Notes: a model not told the origin generated them from the sequence alone. DNA of 64,000 nt from RHKX01 sp041393495 (GCA_041393495.1 JAWKKA010000015.1:1-64000), one strand, 5' to 3'. Numbered from the stretch's first letter, positions 9,611 to 18,169 are shown. Program-made: numbers and translations.

Positions 9611-9782
9611 CAGGTTCACGTTCCTCCAGATCGACCCGGCCTGGCAACGGCGCGCGGACGAACAGGGGGCCGAGGATAATCGCGCGATGCCCGTCGGCGG
9701 CGGGGGTCCCGCCTTCGCCCGGCCGCCGCGCGCCTGCTCGGCGGCCTGCCCAGCGACGTCCCGGCCCGAGCCGACGGCCTGA
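9591..9782 (+). pseudogene. Possible N-terminal relic of a HemQ/chlorite-dismutase-family gene
   Basis: The frame opens at ATG 9591 with FIRFTFLQIDPAWQRR, then ADEQGAEDNRA. This resembles the characteristic N-terminus of actinobacterial chlorite-dismutase-like coproheme decarboxylases (pattern FxRFTFxKLDPAWRR...AEDKR). After about 33 codons the similarity stops in a Gly/Pro/Arg-rich tail, and the frame ends just before fprA, where a functional protein would need some 200 more residues. The relic lies opposite the signal-peptide region of the minus-strand gene. The resemblance is recalled from the family, not computed, and chance similarity over 30 residues cannot be excluded. Confidence 0.42.
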
Positions 9783-9795
9783 GCGCCCGGCGCCG

Positions 9796-11202
9796 ATGAG
9801 CTCTCCGGGCATCGCGAGCGATCCCCTGCGGGTCGCGGTTGTCGGCTCCGGCCCCGCCGGCTTCTACGCCGCCGAGGCGCTGCTCGGGCACCCGGAGCTG
9901 GCGATCGAGGTCGACATGATCGACCGCCTGCCGACGCCGTTCGGGCTCGTCCGCGCCGGCGTCGCCCCCGATCACCCGAAGATCAAGAGCGTGATCAAGC
10001 GGTACGAGAGGACCGCCGGCCACGAGGCATACCGGTTCTTCGGCCATGTCACGGTCGGGCGCGACATCGGCGCCGCGGAGCTGGCCGGGCTCTACCACGC
10101 GGTCGTCTGGGCCTACGGCGCCGGCGCCGACCGGCGGCTCGGGATCCCCGGCGAGGACCTGCCCGGCTCGCACGCGGCCACCGAGTTCGTCGCCTGGTAC
10201 AACGGCCACCCGGACTTCGCAGACCGCGGGTTCGACCTCGACTGCGAGCGGGTCGTCGTCGTCGGCAACGGCAACGTCGCCGCCGACGTCGCCCGGATGC
10301 TCGTCCTGCCCCGCGCCGAGCTCGAGGTCACCGACACCGCTCCCTATGCGATCGAGGCGCTCGCCGGCGCCGCCGTTCGCGAGGTCCTGATCCTCGGACG
10401 GCGCGGGCCCGCCCAGGCCGCCTTCACGAACCCCGAGGTGCGCGAGCTCGGCGAGCTGACCGACGCCGATGTCGTCGTCGATCCGGCGATGGTCGTCCGC
10501 GACGAAGCGACCGCCGCCTTCCTCGCGTCCGACGCCGCCGACGCCACCAACCGCAAGAACCTCGAGACCTTCACGGAGTTCGCGGAGCGCGAGCCGACCG
10601 GCAAGCCGAAGCGGGTCGAGCTCCGGTTCCTGCGCACGCCGCGCGAGATCTGTGGCACCGACCGGGTCGAGCGGATGATCGTCGCCGTCAACGAGCTCGA
10701 GATCGGCCCCGGCGGCGCCGTCCGGGCCCGGAGCACGGACCGGACCGAGACGATCGAGTGCGGAATGGTCCTGCGGTCGATCGGCTATCTCGGCACCGGG
10801 ATCGACGGCATCCCCTACGACGCGACCGCCGGCGTGATCCCGAACGAACACGGTCGCGTCGTCGGCGACGACGGAGCTCCCCGTCCCGGCCACTACGTCG
10901 TCGGTTGGATCAAGCGTGGTCCGAGCGGGGTGATCGGCACCAACAAGAAGGACGCGCAGGAGACGATCGAGGCCCTGCTCGCCGATGCCGCAGCCGGCGC
11001 GCTGCCCGAGCGGCGGGACGTCGACGCGGACTCGTTGCCGGCCCTGCTGAGGGGACGCGAAATCGACTTCGTCGAGTTCGACGGCTGGCAGGCGATCGAT
11101 GCGCTCGAGAAGCAGCGCGGCGCCGAGGCCGGCCGGCCGCGAATCAAGCTCACCGACTTCGAGGAGATGCTCGCGACGGCGAGAAAGGAGCGGAATGGCT
11201 GA
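9796..11202 (+). CDS. fprA: Ferredoxin/adrenodoxin-type NADP+ reductase (FprA)
   Basis: This 468-residue flavoprotein matches the adrenodoxin-reductase/FprA family. The FAD dinucleotide fold is VAVVGSGPAGFYAAEALL at residue 12 onward, followed by LVRAGVAPDHPKIKSV. The NADPH-binding fold is VVVGNGNVAADVARML. The C-terminal FAD contact is GWIKRGPSGVIGTNKKDA. It passes electrons from NADPH to ferredoxins, serving P450s, desaturases or Fe-S assembly. ATG 9796 is chosen because it gives the usual short N-terminus before the FAD motif; upstream in-frame sequence is low-complexity Arg/Pro. Its stop overlaps the bolA start by 8 bp, so the two are translationally coupled. Confidence 0.94.
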   Translation: MSSPGIASDPLRVAVVGSGPAGFYAAEALLGHPELAIEVDMIDRLPTPFGLVRAGVAPDHPKIKSVIKRYERTAGHEAYRFFGHVTVGRDIGAAELAGLYHAVVWAYGAGADRRLGIPGEDLPGSHAATEFVAWYNGHPDFADRGFDLDCERVVVVGNGNVAADVARMLVLPRAELEVTDTAPYAIEALAGAAVREVLILGRRGPAQAAFTNPEVRELGELTDADVVVDPAMVVRDEATAAFLASDAADATNRKNLETFTEFAEREPTGKPKRVELRFLRTPREICGTDRVERMIVAVNELEIGPGGAVRARSTDRTETIECGMVLRSIGYLGTGIDGIPYDATAGVIPNEHGRVVGDDGAPRPGHYVVGWIKRGPSGVIGTNKKDAQETIEALLADAAAGALPERRDVDADSLPALLRGREIDFVEFDGWQAIDALEKQRGAEAGRPRIKLTDFEEMLATARKERNG

Positions 11203-11437
11203 CCTCAACGAGCTCGAACGGATGATCTCCGCGGCGCTTCCGGGCGCCGAGGTGAGCGTCGTCGACGAAGGCGGCGGCGACCACCTGCGCGCGATCGTGA
11301 CGGCGCCGCAGTTCACGGGGCTCTCGACGATCGACCAACACCGGCTGATCCGCGCGGCCGTCAAGCCGCGCATGGACGACGGCACGATCCACGCGCTGTC
11401 GATCAGCACGAGCCCGCCCGGCCGGGCGGGCGACTAA
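11195..11437 (+). CDS. bolA: BolA-family protein
   Basis: An 80-residue protein with the BolA/IbaG class II KH-like fold. The acidic beta segment is followed by HLRAIVTAPQFTGLSTIDQHRLIRAAV, containing the conserved FxGLSxxxRHRLV-like block (here FTGLSTIDQHRLI), and ends in IHALSIST. BolA proteins pair with CGFS glutaredoxins to bind and deliver a [2Fe-2S] cluster, and such a glutaredoxin is encoded 3 kb away. The start is ATG 11195, six bases inside the end of fprA, with GAAAGGAG upstream. Confidence 0.88.
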   Translation: MADLNELERMISAALPGAEVSVVDEGGGDHLRAIVTAPQFTGLSTIDQHRLIRAAVKPRMDDGTIHALSISTSPPGRAGD

Positions 11438-11513
11438 GGCGAATCCGGCCCCCGGCCGATAGGTCCTTCGGGCGCCCGACCGGGCGCTCGTCGCGACCAC
11501 GGAGCTCAGTCGG

Positions 11514-14099
11514 ATGGCCTCTCATCATCAGCGGGCGGGCACGAGCATGAGGCTGCTCCGCCTCGCCGAGGCAGTCCCCGCGCCCGAGGACGCAGCCGCG
11601 AGCCTCGGCGAAGCCGCAGTCGCCATCCTCGAGGGCTCTCCCGCGGGAATCGCGATCATCGACGCTGGCGGGACGATCGACTACTGGAACGAGGCGGCCG
11701 AGAACCAGTTCGGCCTCGAACGCTCACGCGCGCTCGGCGCGGAGCTCGCCTCGCTGGTCTTCCCGCAGCATCTCGAGGCCTCGGTCCGGGCCGTCCTGAT
11801 GCGCGAGCTCGACGAGCCGGGCAACGGCCTCGGCCAACGCCGGCTCGAGCTCGGCGCCCGTCGCGCCGACGGCCACGAGCTGCCCGTCGACGTCGCGACG
11901 ATCCCGCTGGAGATCGACGGCGTGCGGCGGTTGGTCGTCTACCTGCAGGACGCGAGCGAGCGCAGCGAGCGCGAGCGCGAGCTCCACGCCGACGCCCGGC
12001 GGCGCTCGGCGGTCCTCGACCTCGGCCAGCTGGCGCTCGAGGGCATGGCGATGGACCTGCTGCTCAGGCGCGCGGTCGAGCTGATCGTCGACGAGCTCGG
12101 CATCGATCGCTGCGAGATCTGGCGGCGCGACGAAGGCGGCGCGACGATGACGTTGCGATCGAGCCACGGGTGGCCGTCCGACGAGATCGAGACGGCGATC
12201 CCGCTCGTCCCGTCGACGCAGCCCGGCTACGTGCTGCTCCGCGGCCAGGGCGCGATCGTCGTCGAGGACTTCCGTCGCGAGGGTCGCTTCACGCCGGTCG
12301 CCCCGGCGGCGACGGCACCGACGCAGAGCTCGGTCTCGATCCGGATCCCCGGCACCTCGGGAGGGTTCGGATCGCTGATCGCCGGCTCGGAGACGGTGCG
12401 CCGCTTCGAGCTCAGCGACATCGGCCTGATCGTCTCCCTCGCCCAGACCCTCGGCGCCGCGATCGAGCGCTCGCGCGCGATCGACTCGCTCGCCGACGCG
12501 GAGCGCCGCATCCGCACGCTGGTCGAGCGACTCCCCTCGGTGAGCTACCAGGCCAGCCTCGGGGCCAGCGGCGCTTGGCATTTCGTCTCACCGCAGATCG
12601 AGGAGATCACCGGCTACACGCCGGAGGAATGGATGGCCGATCCGCGGCTGTGGGAGAGCGCGATCCATCCCGACGATCTCGACCGGGTCATCGAGGCGGA
12701 GAACCGGTGCGGACTCGAGGGCAGACAGCTCGACATCGCCTACCGGATCCGCCGCCGCGACGGCGAGTTGATCTGGGTCCGCGACCGCGCGTCGGTCGGA
12801 ACCGCCGACGAGGACGGGACGAGGGTGGTCGAAGGACTGATAACGGACATCAGCGAGCAGAAGGCTGCCGAGGACCGGCTTCGCTACCTCGCCGAGCACG
12901 ACGAGCTGACCGGCCTGATGAACCGGCGCCGCTTCGAGAGCGTGATCGACCACGAGATCGGCGCCGACCGGCTGCCCGGGGGGCGCGGCGCGATGATCAT
13001 CGTCGACCTCGACCACCTGACGCGCGTCAACGACACGCTCGGGCGCAGCACCGGCGACCGGGTCGTCGCCGACATCGCGAAGGTGCTGGCCGGAGAGCTG
13101 GGCGACGACCGGCTGCTGGCGCGGCTCGACAGCGACGAGTACGGGCTCATGATCCCCGGCGTCGGCGCGGCGCAGGCGCTCGAGCGGGCGGGAACGATCC
13201 TCGCCGCGATCCGCGAGCGGAGCGGCGCGTCGGCGCTGACCGCGAGCGCCGGCATCGCGCTCGTCGAAAGCGACATGGGCGTCAGCGCGGCCGATCTGAT
13301 CACGGCAGCCGACATCGCCCTCCACCAGGCCAAGGAGGCGGGGCGCGACCGCGCCCTCGTCTTCACCGGCGAGGACCGCAACCGGCTCGAGTGGGTCGGC
13401 CACGTCCGTCATGCGATCGCCCACGGTGGCCTCGTCCTCTACTCGCAGCCGATCATCGACATGGCGACGGGACTGGCCTGCGCCGAGGAGCTGCTCGTCC
13501 GGATGACCGACCCGGTCAGCGGCCGGCCGATCGCCGCCGGGGAGTTCGTCCCGACCGCCGAGCGCCTCGGCCTCGCCCGCAACCTCGACCGCTGGGTCGT
13601 CTCGAAGGCGCTCGACCTGATTCGGACCGGCCGCCGCGTCAGCGCCAACATCTCGGCGGCGACGATCAGCGACCGGGCGCTGACGGAGATGGTCGCCACC
13701 TCGCTGGCGGAGAGCCGAGCCGACCCCGCCCTGCTGACGTTCGAGATCACCGAGACCACGGCGACGCCGGCGATCGAGTCGCTGCGGGACTTCACCGACC
13801 GCGTCGAGGCGCTCGGCTGTGGCCTGTCGCTCGACGACGTCGGCACCGGGTTCGGCTCGCTCACCTACCTGCGCCACCTGCCGTTCACCGAGCTCAAGAT
13901 CGACATGCAGTTCGTGCACGGCGTCATCGAGTCGGCCGCCGACCGCAAGATCGTCGAGTCGCTGGTCGCCCTCGCCCGCGGCCTCGGGATGCGAACGGTC
14001 GCCGAGGGGGTCGAGGACCGGGCGCTCGTCGAGCCCCTGCGCGAGATCGGCGTGACCTGCGCGCAGGGCTACCTGTTCGGCCGTCCGGGCCCGGTCTGA
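11514..14099 (+). CDS. PAS-GAF-PAS-GGDEF-EAL protein, probable c-di-GMP phosphodiesterase
   Basis: 861 residues, soluble: PAS (about 35-145), GAF (about 165-320), PAS/PAC (about 330-455), GGDEF (about 460-620), EAL (about 635-861). The cyclase signature is degraded to RLDSDEY instead of RLGGDEF, so diguanylate cyclase activity is unlikely. The EAL domain keeps its signature residues: ExLxR as EELLVRM, Asn in SANISA, EITE, LDDVGTGFGSL, the Lys in ELKIDM, VAEGVED and CAQGYLFGRP. It should therefore hydrolyse c-di-GMP under control of the sensory domains. ATG 11514 is the first start; a second ATG follows at codon 12. The ligand is unknown. Confidence 0.9.
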   Translation: MASHHQRAGTSMRLLRLAEAVPAPEDAAASLGEAAVAILEGSPAGIAIIDAGGTIDYWNEAAENQFGLERSRALGAELASLVFPQHLEASVRAVLMRELDEPGNGLGQRRLELGARRADGHELPVDVATIPLEIDGVRRLVVYLQDASERSERERELHADARRRSAVLDLGQLALEGMAMDLLLRRAVELIVDELGIDRCEIWRRDEGGATMTLRSSHGWPSDEIETAIPLVPSTQPGYVLLRGQGAIVVEDFRREGRFTPVAPAATAPTQSSVSIRIPGTSGGFGSLIAGSETVRRFELSDIGLIVSLAQTLGAAIERSRAIDSLADAERRIRTLVERLPSVSYQASLGASGAWHFVSPQIEEITGYTPEEWMADPRLWESAIHPDDLDRVIEAENRCGLEGRQLDIAYRIRRRDGELIWVRDRASVGTADEDGTRVVEGLITDISEQKAAEDRLRYLAEHDELTGLMNRRRFESVIDHEIGADRLPGGRGAMIIVDLDHLTRVNDTLGRSTGDRVVADIAKVLAGELGDDRLLARLDSDEYGLMIPGVGAAQALERAGTILAAIRERSGASALTASAGIALVESDMGVSAADLITAADIALHQAKEAGRDRALVFTGEDRNRLEWVGHVRHAIAHGGLVLYSQPIIDMATGLACAEELLVRMTDPVSGRPIAAGEFVPTAERLGLARNLDRWVVSKALDLIRTGRRVSANISAATISDRALTEMVATSLAESRADPALLTFEITETTATPAIESLRDFTDRVEALGCGLSLDDVGTGFGSLTYLRHLPFTELKIDMQFVHGVIESAADRKIVESLVALARGLGMRTVAEGVEDRALVEPLREIGVTCAQGYLFGRPGPV

Positions 14100-14243
14100 C
14101 CGACCCCGGCGCCAACGCCCCGCACCCCGACGCGCGCCCACGCCCCGCCGGCCACCGGGGGCACGGGCACGCCGAAGCGCAGTTCCCGCGCTCGACGTGG
14201 GCGATCCGCGGCTCAGGACGCCGGCACCGGGGCCAACGGGCCG

Positions 14244-14648
14244 TCAGGTATCGATCTGCATCGGCGGGCTTCGGTACCCCTGATCCCGCTTCGGCTCCTC
14301 CGTCGCGCCCTGCTCGATCTCGGGCTGCGGGACGCCGAGGGCCTCGGCCAGCTCGCCGGAGTGGAGCATCTCCTCCATCAGGTCGGCGCCGCCGAGCAGC
14401 TCGCCGTCGACGTAGAGCTGCGGGAAGGTCTGCCAGTCGGCGATCTCGGCGGTGACGTCGCGAAGCGGTTGCAGCACCGGCAGGACGTCGATCGCCCCGT
14501 ACTCGGTGCCCATCTGCTCGAGGATTCCGACCGCGCGCATCGAGAAGCCGCAGCGGGGGGCGTCCGGGGTCCCCTTCATCAGCAACAGGACCTTGTTCTC
14601 GCCGATCGCGTTCTCGAGTTGGGCGCGGAGCTCGGGGTTGGCAGCCAA
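14244..14648 (-). CDS. Monothiol CGFS glutaredoxin (Grx4/GrxD type)
   Basis: A 134-residue glutaredoxin with the monothiol active site in DAPRCGFSMRA, preceded by LLLMKGTP, and the glutathione-binding WQTFPQLYVDGELLGGAD stretch. A Glu/Pro-rich tail of about 30 residues follows the fold. CGFS glutaredoxins hold a bridging [2Fe-2S] cluster and pass it to A-type carriers or BolA. The start is set by AGGAGG six bases before TTG 14648; a TTG further upstream (14684) has no such site. It follows the A-type carrier gene by 52 bp on the same strand, forming a two-gene Fe-S delivery unit. Confidence 0.9.
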   Translation of the reverse strand: MAANPELRAQLENAIGENKVLLLMKGTPDAPRCGFSMRAVGILEQMGTEYGAIDVLPVLQPLRDVTAEIADWQTFPQLYVDGELLGGADLMEEMLHSGELAEALGVPQPEIEQGATEEPKRDQGYRSPPMQIDT

Positions 14649-14700
14649 TGTTTCCCTCCTGGGTACGGTCGAGCGGATGCCCAACCCTCGTGGCGGAGGG

Positions 14701-15072
14701 CTAGGCGGTCACAGCGTGATCTTCGGCGTCGTCGCGGACCTGGAACGAGGACCCGCATCCACAGGCGGCGACGACGTTCGGGTTGTTGACGGCGAAGCCG
14801 GCGCCCTGCAGGCCCTCGACGTAATCGATCTCGGAGCCGAAGACGAACTGCATCGAGACCTTGTCGACGACGACCGCGACGGCGTTGTGCTCGAAGACGA
14901 GGTCGTCGTCCTTGCGCTTGTCGAGGGCGAGGGCGTACTGGAAGCCGGAGCAACCGCCGCCGCGCACCGCGATGCGGAGCACCTGGTCGGCCTCGTCCTG
15001 GGCGGCGAGCAGCTCCTTGAGCTTCCCTGCCGCGACGTCGGTGATCGTGATCGCTGCTTCGGGGGTCTCCAT
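14701..15072 (-). CDS. A-type iron-sulfur carrier (IscA/ErpA/HesB family)
   Basis: 123 residues with the A-type carrier fold and all three conserved cysteines: GGGCSGFQY in the middle and ACGCGSSF near the C-terminus. It accepts [2Fe-2S] or [4Fe-4S] clusters from a scaffold and inserts them into target apoproteins. The start is ATG 15072, which gives the normal short lead-in ITITDVAAGKL. It precedes the CGFS glutaredoxin in the same direction, and BolA and FprA lie within 4 kb, so the area is a dispersed Fe-S maturation neighbourhood. Confidence 0.92.
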   Translation of the reverse strand: METPEAAITITDVAAGKLKELLAAQDEADQVLRIAVRGGGCSGFQYALALDKRKDDDLVFEHNAVAVVVDKVSMQFVFGSEIDYVEGLQGAGFAVNNPNVVAACGCGSSFQVRDDAEDHAVTA

Positions 15073-15104
15073 GGCTTCAGATTGTATAGCAGGGACGGAA
15101 GCCG

Positions 15105-15410
15105 TCAATCGCGGCCGGCGGCCCCGCCCTCCGCCCCGCCCGCGCCGTAGCGCCAGTCGAGGTACTCGCGGATCCGCTTCGAGTCGTGGACGACCTCGTC
15201 CCCGTCGATCAGCACGGGAACCCGGCTTTGGCCGGTCAGCTCGACGATCTCCGGCCGGTCGCGGCGCCGGTAGGGAACCCGCTCGATCCGGTGCTCGACG
15301 CCGGCCCGGCGCAGCTTCCGGGCCACCGCGCCGCACGGGCAGAGGTAGTCGGTCGGCGTCGGGCAGCGGTAGAGGACCACCTCGCGGCCGCGACCACTGC
15401 CGCCGTTCAT
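15105..15410 (-). CDS. Glutaredoxin-like/GST N-terminal domain protein with CPC motif
   Basis: 101 residues with a thioredoxin-fold pattern of the glutaredoxin/GST N-terminal type. LYRCPTP is followed by LCPCGAVARKLRRAGVEHRIE, then a cis-Pro loop SRVPVLIDGDEVVHDSKRIREYLD typical of GST_N_3 proteins. The active-site cysteines are CPC rather than CPYC. The start is ATG 15410, whose ATGA overlaps the stop of the upstream epimerase-like gene, so the pair is translationally coupled. It probably reduces or binds thiols; the partner is unknown. Confidence 0.75.
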   Translation of the reverse strand: MNGGSGRGREVVLYRCPTPTDYLCPCGAVARKLRRAGVEHRIERVPYRRRDRPEIVELTGQSRVPVLIDGDEVVHDSKRIREYLDWRYGAGGAEGGAAGRD

Positions 15411-16471
15411 CTCGGCAGCAGCCGCCCGACCACCCGGCCCGCCCGCCCGAGGAGCTCGAACGCCGCATCGGCCGGGCCGGGCTCGGACTCGGCCTGCTCG
15501 CCGAGCTCCGCCTTCGTCGCCTCCAACGTCGCCTCCAACGTCTCCTCGTGCGGACGCGCCGAGAAGGCGAGCTCGCGCTTCGCCTTCGCCGCCGAGTAGG
15601 TCCACCACAGCGACGCGGCGCGAACCTGGTCGACGCTGAAGCCGATGCCGAGATGAAGCCGCTCGGCGGCCTCGGCGCTGGCGACCGCGAGCCGCGGCGA
15701 GAGTCGCAGTGGCGGTACCGGCACCCCGCTGATCCGCGAGAGGTCCGCGAAGAGCCGCTGCAGGGTGAAGTTGCGGCCGCCGAGGATGTAGCGCTCCCCG
15801 CAGCGGCCCTCCTCGTCGGCGAGGATCATGCCGGCAGCGACGTCGCGAACATCGACGACGTTGAGGCCGCCGTCGACATAGGCGGGGATCCGCCGTCGCA
15901 GGAACCTGCGGACGACGTCGATCGACATCGACGGAGCGGTGCCGATCGGCGGGCCGAGGACGAACGTCGGGTTGACGATGACCGCGTCGAGCCCCTGTGC
16001 GGCCGCGCGGAGCACCTCGGCCTCGGCCTCGTGCTTGGAGTTGGCGAAGGCGATGCCGAGGTGCGCGATCGTGTACGGCTGGGTCTCATCGGCCCGTCCG
16101 CCCCGCGATGCGGGGCCGATCGCCGCGACCGTCGACGCGTGGACCAGGCGCGAGACTCCGGCTGCGAGCGCCTCGGCAGCGATCAACGCGGCTCCCCCGG
16201 CGTTGACGGCGAAGGCGCGTTCGGCGTCGGCAGGCTCGAGCGAGTTCGCCGCTGCGAGGTGGAAGACCCGGTCGACGCCGTCGACCGCACGGCGGACCGC
16301 GCGGCGATCGGTGATGTCGCCGGTGACGCGGTCGTGCTCGATCCCGTCGAGGACGCTCGTGTCCGAGTCGCGTCGGATCAGCAGCCGCAGCCCGTCGCCG
16401 CGTTCAGCGAGCGCGCGCACGAGGTGCGAGCCGATCAGGCCGGTCGCGCCGGTCACGAGCGTCGTGGGCAT
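15407..16471 (-). CDS. NAD-dependent epimerase/dehydratase (HpnA/dihydroflavonol reductase-like)
   Basis: 354 residues of the extended short-chain dehydrogenase type. The NAD fold is TLVTGATGLIGSHLV, then D(I)T at GDITD, VFHLAAANS and VVDVRDVAAGMILA. Overall it resembles hopanoid-associated sugar epimerases and dihydroflavonol 4-reductases. The catalytic YxxxK reads FANSK here, so the usual Tyr is Phe while Lys remains. The protein may work on a non-standard substrate or be catalytically weak. The C-terminal 50 residues are Glu/Ala-rich. It overlaps the CPC glutaredoxin-like gene by four bases. Confidence 0.82.
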   Translation of the reverse strand: MPTTLVTGATGLIGSHLVRALAERGDGLRLLIRRDSDTSVLDGIEHDRVTGDITDRRAVRRAVDGVDRVFHLAAANSLEPADAERAFAVNAGGAALIAAEALAAGVSRLVHASTVAAIGPASRGGRADETQPYTIAHLGIAFANSKHEAEAEVLRAAAQGLDAVIVNPTFVLGPPIGTAPSMSIDVVRRFLRRRIPAYVDGGLNVVDVRDVAAGMILADEEGRCGERYILGGRNFTLQRLFADLSRISGVPVPPLRLSPRLAVASAEAAERLHLGIGFSVDQVRAASLWWTYSAAKAKRELAFSARPHEETLEATLEATKAELGEQAESEPGPADAAFELLGRAGRVVGRLLPR

Positions 16472-16533
16472 CGCGCCTGATGGTAGTGAGGCGGAAGCCG
16501 CCGGCTCACGGCCAAGTGGTACAAACGGTCGCG

Positions 16534-17412
16534 GTGAGCGGACCAGGGGATATCGCGATCGTCTGCGACTCCACCTCCTACCTCCCCGATGCCCTGATCG
16601 ACGAGGCCGGGGTGCAGCGGGTGAGCCTGTACGTGTCGATCGGCGGCGAGCAGCGCCGCGAGCGCGAGATCGGCGACTACGGCTCGTTCTTCGAGCGGCT
16701 CCGCTCGAGCGACGAGGGCGTGACGACCTCGCAGCCCTCGATCGGCGACTTCGTCGCCGTCTACGGTCCGCTGCTCGACGCCGGCAGGGAGATCGTCTCG
16801 ATCCACCTCGCCTCCGGCATCTCCGGGACCTACGAGTCGGCCCTGCAGTCGCGGCAGCGGCTGATCGACGAGGGCCGCGGCGGCGAGCGGATCCACGTCG
16901 TCGACAGCCGCACCGGCTGCGGGGGGATGGGGATGCTGGTCCTGGCCGCGGCGGCGGGCGCGCGAGCCGGCGAGACAGCCGAGGCGATCGTGGCCCGCGT
17001 CGGCGACGCCCGCGACGAGCTGCGGATGTGGTTCGCGATCGACACGCTCGAGTACCTGCGCAAGGGCGGCAGGATCGGCGCCGCTCAGGCCTGGTTGGGG
17101 TCGGCGCTGCAGATCAAGCCGATCCTGACGCTCGACGACGAGATCACCCCGGTCGAGCGGGTCCGGACCCACCGCCGCGTCTTCGAGCGCCTCGTCGAGT
17201 ACGCCGCCGAGCTTCACGAAGGCGGTCGCGACGCCTGGGTCGTCCAGCACATCCAGGACCCCGGGAACGCGCAGCGACTGGTCGAGCGCTGCCGCGAGGT
17301 GATGGGCTCCGATCCCGTCTTCATCTCCGAGATCGGCCCGGTCATCGGCGCCCACACCGGCCCGGGCCTGCTCGGCATCGGCGGCCTGCCGGCGCGATTC
17401 CTGGGCGCGTAG
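16534..17412 (+). CDS. DegV family fatty-acid-binding protein
   Basis: 292 residues with DegV features: IAIVCDSTSYLPDALIDEAG at the N-terminus, VTTSQPSIGDF, IHLASGISGTYESAL, VVDSRTGCGGMG and the C-terminal IGPVIGAHTGPGLLGIG. DegV/FakB proteins bind a fatty acid and can present it to a fatty acid kinase (FakA). No fakA is visible here. GTG 16534 is chosen because it puts the first beta strand at the usual distance; an in-frame start at 16480 is less likely. It is divergent from the epimerase-like gene. Confidence 0.88.
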   Translation: MSGPGDIAIVCDSTSYLPDALIDEAGVQRVSLYVSIGGEQRREREIGDYGSFFERLRSSDEGVTTSQPSIGDFVAVYGPLLDAGREIVSIHLASGISGTYESALQSRQRLIDEGRGGERIHVVDSRTGCGGMGMLVLAAAAGARAGETAEAIVARVGDARDELRMWFAIDTLEYLRKGGRIGAAQAWLGSALQIKPILTLDDEITPVERVRTHRRVFERLVEYAAELHEGGRDAWVVQHIQDPGNAQRLVERCREVMGSDPVFISEIGPVIGAHTGPGLLGIGGLPARFLGA

Positions 17413-17715
17413 AGGCTCCAGCGCGACCCGAGCGAATCGGTGAGCTGCTCCCGAACCGGCCCCCTGCGACACCGGGGACGGAGAGGCTTCAGGCACCGAC
17501 GGCGGCTGGTCCGGCCGCCTCGCGGCGACGGGCACCGATCCCGAGGCACGTTCTCGGGAGCTATTCCCGCCTGCGTGCCAGGCGGTGGGCCCCGGCCGCC
17601 GAGGAGGATCGGAGCCGGCCGGAGGTAGCGGCGGTCGCGCCTCGACCGTGCGGACTGGCAGGTTCGAGGTGCGTATCGGGGCGAGAGGGCGTGCCGCGTC
17701 GGGGCAGGGAGCCCG
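17413..17715. other. Intergenic stretch without a convincing gene
   Basis: About 300 bp between convergent genes (DegV and the small exported protein). Open frames here are short and Arg/Pro-rich with no ribosome-binding site. The only structured element is the 38-bp hairpin copy at 17636-17673, listed separately. No tRNA fold closes around its GGTTCGAGG. Confidence 0.5.
17636..17673. repeat. Hairpin repeat, copy 1 (downstream of the exported-protein gene)
   Basis: The arms CGCGCCTCGACC and GGTTCGAGGTGCG are complementary apart from one bulge and one mismatch, with a loop of about 13 bases. A near-identical element in the same orientation lies at 18170-18206, so the two copies bracket the gene at 17716-18099. 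Both are followed by TAT and a GGGCG-rich run. Their arms are more alike than their loops. Confidence 0.7.
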
Positions 17716-18099
17716 TCAGTGGTGCCCGTTGCCGTGACCGTGTCTGTCGACGTCGATCTCGATGGCCTTCCACGCCCGGCTGGTCGTGCGCCCGGATACC
17801 TCGACCTCGACGCGGAGACCCCGACGAAGCTGGCCGAAGCGGTTGATGCCGTGGTCGAAGCGGGTGCGCCGTGTCACCTTGATCCTCACCCTGCCGACGT
17901 GGTGATCGCGCATCTTGAACGTGCGTTTGGCGGACGTCACCGCGAGGACCCGGCCCTCGAACTCACGGCAGTGCTTGCGGCAGTGCTTGCCCGCGGCCAC
18001 CTGCACGGACGAACCCTGCCCGATCGGGGCGGCGGTGGCCCCGGCGACAAGACCGAGCGCCACCGCGCCCACGATCAGGGCGACTGCGGTCCGCTTCAT
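17716..18099 (-). CDS. Small exported protein, DUF5666-like, His-rich tail
   Basis: 127 residues: a signal peptide (about 1-23, ending in GATAAP), then a small beta-rich domain with EGRVLAVTSAKRTFKMRDHHV...TRFDHG...LRRGLRVEVEV, the pattern of DUF5666-type domains. The tail is DVDRHGHGNGHH. Two Cys pairs sit after the signal peptide in KHCRKHCREF. It may bind metal through the His/Cys residues, which is only inference. The start ATG 18099 has GGGAGG six bases upstream. Copies of a hairpin element flank the gene on both sides. Confidence 0.72.
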   Translation of the reverse strand: MKRTAVALIVGAVALGLVAGATAAPIGQGSSVQVAAGKHCRKHCREFEGRVLAVTSAKRTFKMRDHHVGRVRIKVTRRTRFDHGINRFGQLRRGLRVEVEVSGRTTSRAWKAIEIDVDRHGHGNGHH

Positions 18100-18169
18100 C
18101 TCGATCCTCCCTCCTTCGCTTGCACGCGCTCAAGGCGTTGCCGAGCTACCAGGATCCCGCGATGAGCGC

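Noticed and set aside
14649..14684. Longer glutaredoxin starting at TTG 14684
   Set aside because: The AGGAGG ribosome-binding site lies inside that extension and is correctly spaced for TTG 14648.
17636..17673. GGTTCGAGG suggesting a tRNA T-arm
   Set aside because: No acceptor stem, anticodon arm or CCA-side pairing surrounds it, and a second copy without tRNA context occurs at 18170.
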